NCBI GenBank assembly: GCA_964645765.1
Contig: CAZYBE010000016.1
Span: forward strand, 1-64,000
Direction of reading: 5' to 3'
DNA length: 64,000 nucleotides
Source: CAZGMN01 sp964645765
GTDB taxonomy: Bacteria; Acidobacteriota; Aminicenantia; Aminicenantales; Aminicenantaceae
The notes below the pieces were generated by a model. That model was not told where the DNA came from and searched no databases. It saw only the letters and a list, made by a program, of their open reading frames with translations. Shown here piece by piece: positions 59,550 through 64,000 of this stretch (its first letter is position 1; each line of letters begins with the position of its first letter). The position numbers and the translations under genes were made by a program.

Positions 59550-61753
59550 TTAATCTTGAAGATTTGAGGGATAGCCTGCTTCCAGGCTCTATAAGCTTCA
59601 TCGACAGGAATGTCGATGATTTTTTTTCCGAGATGGGAAATCGTTATCCTTTCGCCCTTTGTTTCTCCCAGGACAGCCGCTTTCACTTTTCTCTTTTTGG
59701 CAAGGTTGAGAAGCTTTTGGACGTTTTGTTTTTTTGCAGTGACGATAATCCTGGATTGAGTTTCTCCGAAGAGGAGGGCATCGCGGCGAATCTTGTCTTG
59801 AAGCTCGAGGGTGAAGCCGATTTTTTTTGGGCTGCAAAAGGAGCATTCGGCCAAACAAACTGCCAGGCCTCCTTCTGAGACATCGTGGCTAGATTCGATG
59901 ATTCCAAGAGAGATAGCCTCCAGGCAGAGCTCATGCACATTTTTTTCTTCCTTCAGGTCAATCTGCGGCGGCAAGCCCTTTTCCATATTGAAAAGGCATT
60001 TGAGGTATTCAGAGGCACCAAGCTCTTCCTTGTTTTCTCCGAGAAGAACAACCGTGTCGCCTTTATTCTTGAACCCAGGGCTCACAGCCCTGCTCACATC
60101 TTCGACAATTCCCACCACTCCCAGGACTGGAGTGGGATAGACCGAAGCCCCTTCTGTGTCGTTGTAGAAGCTCACATTTCCGCCGGTTACAGGAATTTCA
60201 AATTTTTCGCAGGCCTCGGCAATCCCCTCGATAACCTCTTTAAACTGCCACATGATTTCTGGCTTTTCCGGATTGCCGAAATTCAAACAGTTTGTGACTC
60301 CTGCAGGCTTTGCTCCGACGCAGGCCAGGTTCCGGCAGGCTTCAGCCACAGCAATTTTTCCCCCAGTCCTTGGCTCCAGGTAGGAGTAGAGGGGGTTTCC
60401 GTCCAGAGTGATGGCCAGGGCTTTCTTTTTGCCTTTAATCCTTAAAAGAGCAGCATCAGCGCCAGGAAGGAGGACAGTGTTGACCTGAACCATATGGTCG
60501 TACTGCCTGTAGACCCATTCTTTGTTGGCGATTGTCGGAGAGGAAAGGAGTTCGAGAAACGCCCGGCTGTAGTTTTTTGGCAAGGGAGGAGGTTCAAGCT
60601 GAGTGGCTGATTTAATATAAGCCGGTTTTTTGCTCTCCCGCTCATAGACCGGGCAGAGGTTGACGATGGCCTTGAGCGGAAGGTCGACAACGATTTTTCC
60701 GCCAGCCTTGACCTTGATCCTTCCTCCTTGGGTGACATGCCCGATGGCCACTGCATCCAGATCCCATTTGGCAAAGATTTCCTGGACCTTCTTGATTTTT
60801 TCTTTCCTGGCCACGAGGAGCATTCTTTCCTGTGATTCAGAGAGCATGATCTCGTAGGGAGTCATGCCTTCTTCTCTTTGAGGCACAAGGTCGAGGTTGA
60901 TCTCGATTCCTGATTTTGATTTTGCCGCCATCTCAGTCGTGGAGCAGGTCAGTCCAGCAGCACCCATATCCTGGATTCCAACGATCATTTTTTCGGCCAT
61001 GATTTCCAGGCAGGCTTCGAGCAGGAGTTTCTCCTTGAAAGGGTCTCCGACCTGGACATTGGGCCTTTTCCGCTCCAAATCCTGGCCGAATTCTGCTGAA
61101 GCCATGGTGGCGCCATGGATTCCATCTCGTCCTGTCTTTGCGCCGACATAGAGCACCGGGTTTCCTTTTCCTTCAGCTCTGGCATAGAAAATTTTGTCCT
61201 TTTCCGCGATTCCAAGACAGCAGACGTTGACCAAAGGATTGAGGGAGTAGCAGTTGTTGAAATAGACCTCTCCTCCGACCGTGGGAATTCCTATCGAGTT
61301 GCCGTAGCCGGCTATCCCTGAGACCACGCCTTCCATGACGGCCTTGTTCTTTGGATTGGACAGAGGTCCGAAGCGAAGGGAGTCGAGGAGAGCGATGGGC
61401 CTTGCCCCCATGGTAAAGATGTCCCTCAGAATTCCTCCGATTCCAGTTGCCGCTCCCTGGTAAGGCTCGATAAAAGACGGATGGTTGTGCGATTCAATCT
61501 TGAAGACAGCCGCCAGTCCGTCGCCGATATCTATGATTCCCGCGTTTTCGCCAGGCCCCTGGATGACATTCTTTCCTTTGACGGGCAATCTTTTAAGATG
61601 GATTTTGGAGCTCTTGTAGCTGCAGTGCTCAGACCACATCAGAGAAAAAATTCCAAGCTCGGTGATGTTGGGCTCGCGGCCGATGAGCTGGACGATTCTC
61701 TGGTATTCTTCCAAGGTCAGGTTATGCTCTTTGATAATCTTCTCGTCAACCAT
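59546..61753 (-). CDS. purL: Phosphoribosylformylglycinamidine synthase subunit II
   Basis: A 735-residue small-type PurL, the ATP-dependent synthetase half of the FGAM synthase complex with separate PurQ and PurS. Motifs MWSEHCSYKSSKIHL, VQGPGENAG-like, KIESHNHPS and the second-domain GNPLYSYLEPRTGG are visible. The small form needs PurQ glutaminase and PurS, both encoded upstream. The start is preceded by a 145 bp gap containing a hairpin element. Confidence 0.95.
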   Translation of the reverse strand: MVDEKIIKEHNLTLEEYQRIVQLIGREPNITELGIFSLMWSEHCSYKSSKIHLKRLPVKGKNVIQGPGENAGIIDIGDGLAAVFKIESHNHPSFIEPYQGAATGIGGILRDIFTMGARPIALLDSLRFGPLSNPKNKAVMEGVVSGIAGYGNSIGIPTVGGEVYFNNCYSLNPLVNVCCLGIAEKDKIFYARAEGKGNPVLYVGAKTGRDGIHGATMASAEFGQDLERKRPNVQVGDPFKEKLLLEACLEIMAEKMIVGIQDMGAAGLTCSTTEMAAKSKSGIEINLDLVPQREEGMTPYEIMLSESQERMLLVARKEKIKKVQEIFAKWDLDAVAIGHVTQGGRIKVKAGGKIVVDLPLKAIVNLCPVYERESKKPAYIKSATQLEPPPLPKNYSRAFLELLSSPTIANKEWVYRQYDHMVQVNTVLLPGADAALLRIKGKKKALAITLDGNPLYSYLEPRTGGKIAVAEACRNLACVGAKPAGVTNCLNFGNPEKPEIMWQFKEVIEGIAEACEKFEIPVTGGNVSFYNDTEGASVYPTPVLGVVGIVEDVSRAVSPGFKNKGDTVVLLGENKEELGASEYLKCLFNMEKGLPPQIDLKEEKNVHELCLEAISLGIIESSHDVSEGGLAVCLAECSFCSPKKIGFTLELQDKIRRDALLFGETQSRIIVTAKKQNVQKLLNLAKKRKVKAAVLGETKGERITISHLGKKIIDIPVDEAYRAWKQAIPQIFKIK

Positions 61754-61791
61754 GGGTTCAAAAGTCGTTCGTAAGCATCTTTTCCGTCATA

Positions 61792-61886
61792 GCTCAGGCT
61801 GGGTGTCTCGAAAACACCCCGCCTTTATAATTTGTTGCATAAGGCGAAGGCAGAGTGGTGATAAAGCCGAACCACTCTGCCTGAGC
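61792..61886. repeat. ~95 bp hairpin element with 24 bp intergenic repeat copy 3
   Basis: It begins with GCTCAGGCTGGGTGTCTCGA (24 bp repeat, third copy) and ends with GCCTGAGC, so its outer 8 bases are inverted repeats. It contains a 12 bp perfect stem AGGCAGAGTGGT / ACCACTCTGCCT (61848-61859 and 61871-61882) with an 11-base loop, and a smaller GGGTGT/ACACCC stem. No T-run follows on the minus strand, so it may protect or process the purQ-purL mRNA and need not terminate it. MITE-like or REP-like. Confidence 0.6.
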
Positions 61887-61898
61887 CTATCATCCGGT

Positions 61899-62591
61899 CT
61901 AGCTCTTTAAATAATTTATGACAGATTCAAAGATAAAGCGCCCGTCTTCGCTTCCTAAAATTAGTTCTGAAGCCCTTTCTGGATGAGGCATCATTCCCAT
62001 CACATTGCCTTCGGTGTTCATCAAGCCGGCAATGCTCTCCATAGAGCCGTTGACGTTAGCCTCTTCGCTCAATTCGCCTTTGGCGTCGCAATAGCGGAAG
62101 ACGACTTGGCCATTCCTCTTCAGCTCCTGAAGGGTTGGAGGAGGAGCGAAATAATTCCCGTCATAATGGGCGATAGGAATCTTCAGAAGCTGTCCTTTCT
62201 TTGCTTTGTTGGTGAAAGGAGTTTTCGAATTCTCCACCCTGAGCCAGACATGCTGGCAGAGAAATTTCAAGTTCTTGTTCCTGAGCATGGCACCTGGGAG
62301 AAGTCCCAATTCAAGAAGAACCTGGAAGCCGTTGCAGGTTCCGAGCACCAGCCCTCCTTTGAGCGCGAACTCTTTGACTTCCTGCATCAAAGGCGAGAAT
62401 TTGGCGATGGCGCCTGAGCGGAGATAGTCTCCGTAGGAAAACCCCCCAGGAAGAATGACGCAGTCGACGTTTTGCAGGCTGTGCTCTTTGTGCCAGAGAA
62501 GCACGCTGTCTCGCTTGAGGACATCTTTAAGGACATAAAAAGTGTCATAATCGCAGTTCGAACCAGGAAAAATCACGACTCCAAATTTCAT
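61899..62591 (-). CDS. purQ: Phosphoribosylformylglycinamidine synthase subunit I (glutaminase)
   Basis: A 230-residue glutamine amidotransferase that delivers ammonia to PurL. It has VVIFPGSNCDYD, LPGGFSYGDYLRSGA, the nucleophile in GTCNGFQVL and the late HPE triad in MMPHPERASE. Separated from purL by 145 bp with the hairpin element, and from purS by 43 bp. Confidence 0.95.
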   Translation of the reverse strand: MKFGVVIFPGSNCDYDTFYVLKDVLKRDSVLLWHKEHSLQNVDCVILPGGFSYGDYLRSGAIAKFSPLMQEVKEFALKGGLVLGTCNGFQVLLELGLLPGAMLRNKNLKFLCQHVWLRVENSKTPFTNKAKKGQLLKIPIAHYDGNYFAPPPTLQELKRNGQVVFRYCDAKGELSEEANVNGSMESIAGLMNTEGNVMGMMPHPERASELILGSEDGRFIFESVINYLKS

Positions 62592-62634
62592 CTTTGGCCA
62601 GCGCCGGATAACGTGCTCATTTTTTTCTCAGTGG

Positions 62635-62877
62635 TTAATCCAAGATTCGCCAGGAAAATTTTTCGATGATAGGGTTTGCCAAAACCTTGTCAGAGATCTC
62701 GACAATCGCCTTTTCGGCTTGCTGGCGGGAGATTCCCTCCAGTTCGAGCTCAAAGACTTTGCCCTGTCTGACATCCTTGACAAAGTCATAGCCAAGAGTG
62801 TGAAGAGCGTTTTTAACAGTTTGACCTTGAGGGTCGAGGACAATATCTTTAAGAGAAACAAGGATTCTAACTTTCAT
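62635..62877 (-). CDS. purS: Phosphoribosylformylglycinamidine synthase subunit PurS
   Basis: An 80-residue small subunit bridging PurL and PurQ (KVRILVSLKDIVLDPQGQTV, VRQGKVFELELEG). It overlaps the purB end by 11 bp. Typical length and order for the PurSQL complex. Confidence 0.93.
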   Translation of the reverse strand: MKVRILVSLKDIVLDPQGQTVKNALHTLGYDFVKDVRQGKVFELELEGISRQQAEKAIVEISDKVLANPIIEKFSWRILD

Positions 62878-64000
62878 CGGCGAACACCCTCTCGTAAATA
62901 TAATCTATCTTTTCTAGATAAGGCTCAAGAGAGAAACAGGCATCGATTTCTTTTTGGGTTAAAGCTTTTTTGATCTCTTTATCACTCTGGATGAGGTCTT
63001 TGAAGTCGAGGTTCTCCTGCCAGGCCTTGAGGCTGTTTCTCTGGACAAGCTGGTAGGCTTTCTCCCTGGACATCTCTTTCTTGGTCAAAGCCAGAAGCAC
63101 ACTCTGGGAGAAGATAAGCCCTCGCGTGAGACGGATGTTGTCTTTCATCCTCTTGGAGTTGACTCTCCAGTTTTTGATGATGTCTATTGTTTCAGCCAGA
63201 ATAAAGTCAGTAAGAATAAAAGAATCAGGGAGGATGATTCTTTCAGCCGAGGAATGAGAGATATCCCTTTCATGCCAGAGAGGGATATTCTCCAGGGCGA
63301 CTTGGAGGTTGGCCCTGACCAGGCGGGCAAGGCCTGAGATTCGCTCAGCGCGGACAGGATTTTTTTTGTGGGGCATGGAGGAGGACCCTTTTTGGCCTTC
63401 GCTAAAAGGTTCCTCGGCTTCAAGGACTTCTGTTTTCTGGAGGTGACGAATTTCAACTGCAAATTTGTCAAGAGAAGAGGCGACAAGGGCCAGGGCCGAA
63501 AGAACTTCGGCGTGCCGGTCGCGCTGCAGGACTTGGGTAGAAACCGGTGCCGGCTTAAGGCCCAATTTTTTTAGGGCATGGAGCTCAATTTTCGGGTCTA
63601 AATGGATATAGGTTCCGACAGAGCCCGAAATCCGGCCATAGCTGATAACTTCAAGCGCTCGTTCAATTCGGCGAAGATGGCGCTTCGTCTCTTCATACCA
63701 GACGAGGAGCTTAACCCCAAAGGTGATGGGCTCAGCGTGAACTCCATGAGTTCTTCCGATCATCACCACTTTTTTATGACGCAGGGCTTCGGCTTTAAGA
63801 ACGGCCTTAAGGGAGATAAGGTCTTTTTGGATTTTCTGGAGAGATTCTTTGATGAGCAGGGAGAGAGCCGTATCGACGATGTCATAAGAAGTCAACCCGA
63901 GGTGGATGTAGCGGGAGTCCTCTCCAACCTTTTCAGCCACTGAGGAGAGAAAGGCAATCACATCGTGCTTCACCACTTTTTCAATCTCTTCAATCCGTTT
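62867..64000 (-). CDS. purB: Adenylosuccinate lyase (5' end beyond window)
   Basis: 378 codons visible; the N-terminus lies beyond 64000, and the frame stays open to the window end (the last visible residues read KRIEEIEKVVKHDV). It has the catalytic signature GSSSMPHKKNP and the TSYDIVDTA segment of the fumarase/ASL superfamily. It performs two purine steps (SAICAR to AICAR and adenylosuccinate to AMP). First visible gene of the purB-S-Q-L-N-tyrS operon. Confidence 0.95.
   Translation of the reverse strand, partial: KRIEEIEKVVKHDVIAFLSSVAEKVGEDSRYIHLGLTSYDIVDTALSLLIKESLQKIQKDLISLKAVLKAEALRHKKVVMIGRTHGVHAEPITFGVKLLVWYEETKRHLRRIERALEVISYGRISGSVGTYIHLDPKIELHALKKLGLKPAPVSTQVLQRDRHAEVLSALALVASSLDKFAVEIRHLQKTEVLEAEEPFSEGQKGSSSMPHKKNPVRAERISGLARLVRANLQVALENIPLWHERDISHSSAERIILPDSFILTDFILAETIDIIKNWRVNSKRMKDNIRLTRGLIFSQSVLLALTKKEMSREKAYQLVQRNSLKAWQENLDFKDLIQSDKEIKKALTQKEIDACFSLEPYLEKIDYIYERVFADES

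Noticed and set aside
1..64000. CRISPR arrays, rRNA and tRNA genes
   Set aside because: I found no regularly spaced repeats, no conserved rRNA stretches and no recognisable tRNA cloverleaf; short tRNAs could still be missed by eye.

Overview
The window looks like a chromosomal contig from an uncultured member of the Acidobacteriota, most like Candidatus Aminicenantes. This is inferred from gene content, not from a database search: a VWFA-related acidobacterial secreted protein, a very large Oar-like TonB-dependent receptor, a DUF6677-type membrane protein, archease with RtcB, a 2-oxoacid:ferredoxin oxidoreductase, a B12-dependent ribonucleotide reductase, and many ferritin-like and rubredoxin proteins. 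The cell is Gram-negative (several outer-membrane barrels) and probably anaerobic or microaerophilic. No rRNA, tRNA or CRISPR array was recognised.

Layout. 0-4.8 kb: an aromatic amino acid/histidine ammonia-lyase, an AMIN/PKD outer-membrane protein, a CHC2 zinc-finger protein and recO. 4.8-12.6 kb is an accessory region: three copies of a ~190 bp promoter-bearing repeat, a GC-rich insert with a Tat-exported aminotransferase, a duplicated recO 5' fragment, truncated TPR and ankyrin-like genes, an NYN/LOTUS protein, an IS91-type transposase remnant, and an unusual lipid operon (degenerate CdsA-like, PlsC fused to a P-loop kinase, degenerate diacylglycerol-kinase-like). 12.6-22 kb: a TonB-dependent receptor with a good sigma-54 promoter, a VWFA protein and a rodZ-ntrY-ntrX-like operon. 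22-33 kb: housekeeping genes (nfi, ftsEX, gatB, mutM, gdhA, purA) and a redox-stress operon (ferritin-like, rubredoxin, rubredoxin reductase). 33-45 kb: an apparently frameshifted zinc protein, korAB, an Fe-S/sulfur-transfer operon (NifU-like, IscS-like lacking its PLP lysine, IscU with a zinc-ribbon tail, TusA-like, nadA), an M50-CBS protease, nrdJ, nth and an AmmeMemoRadiSam radical SAM enzyme. 45-53 kb: pncB-archease-rtcB, then a 3.4 kb insert (CBM9-like, chrA, hemerythrin) flanked by 154 bp direct duplications spanning the rtcB/ferritin junction. 53-64 kb: polX, a tandem ThyX-like protein, an outer-membrane barrel and a purine operon purB-S-Q-L-N with tyrS.

The genes fit a redox-active, Fe-S-rich metabolism: KorAB feeds ferredoxin, the isc-like operon supplies clusters to NadA, Nth and others, and ferritin-like proteins, rubredoxin and hemerythrin handle oxygen and iron stress. 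The most unusual material is the lipid operon placed behind a repeated mobile-looking promoter, the two segmental insertions each bounded by ~150 bp duplications, the sigma-54 promoter of the TonB receptor beside an NtrX-like regulator without GAFTGA, the lysine-less IscS, the tandem ThyX and a CTG-initiated ftsX.
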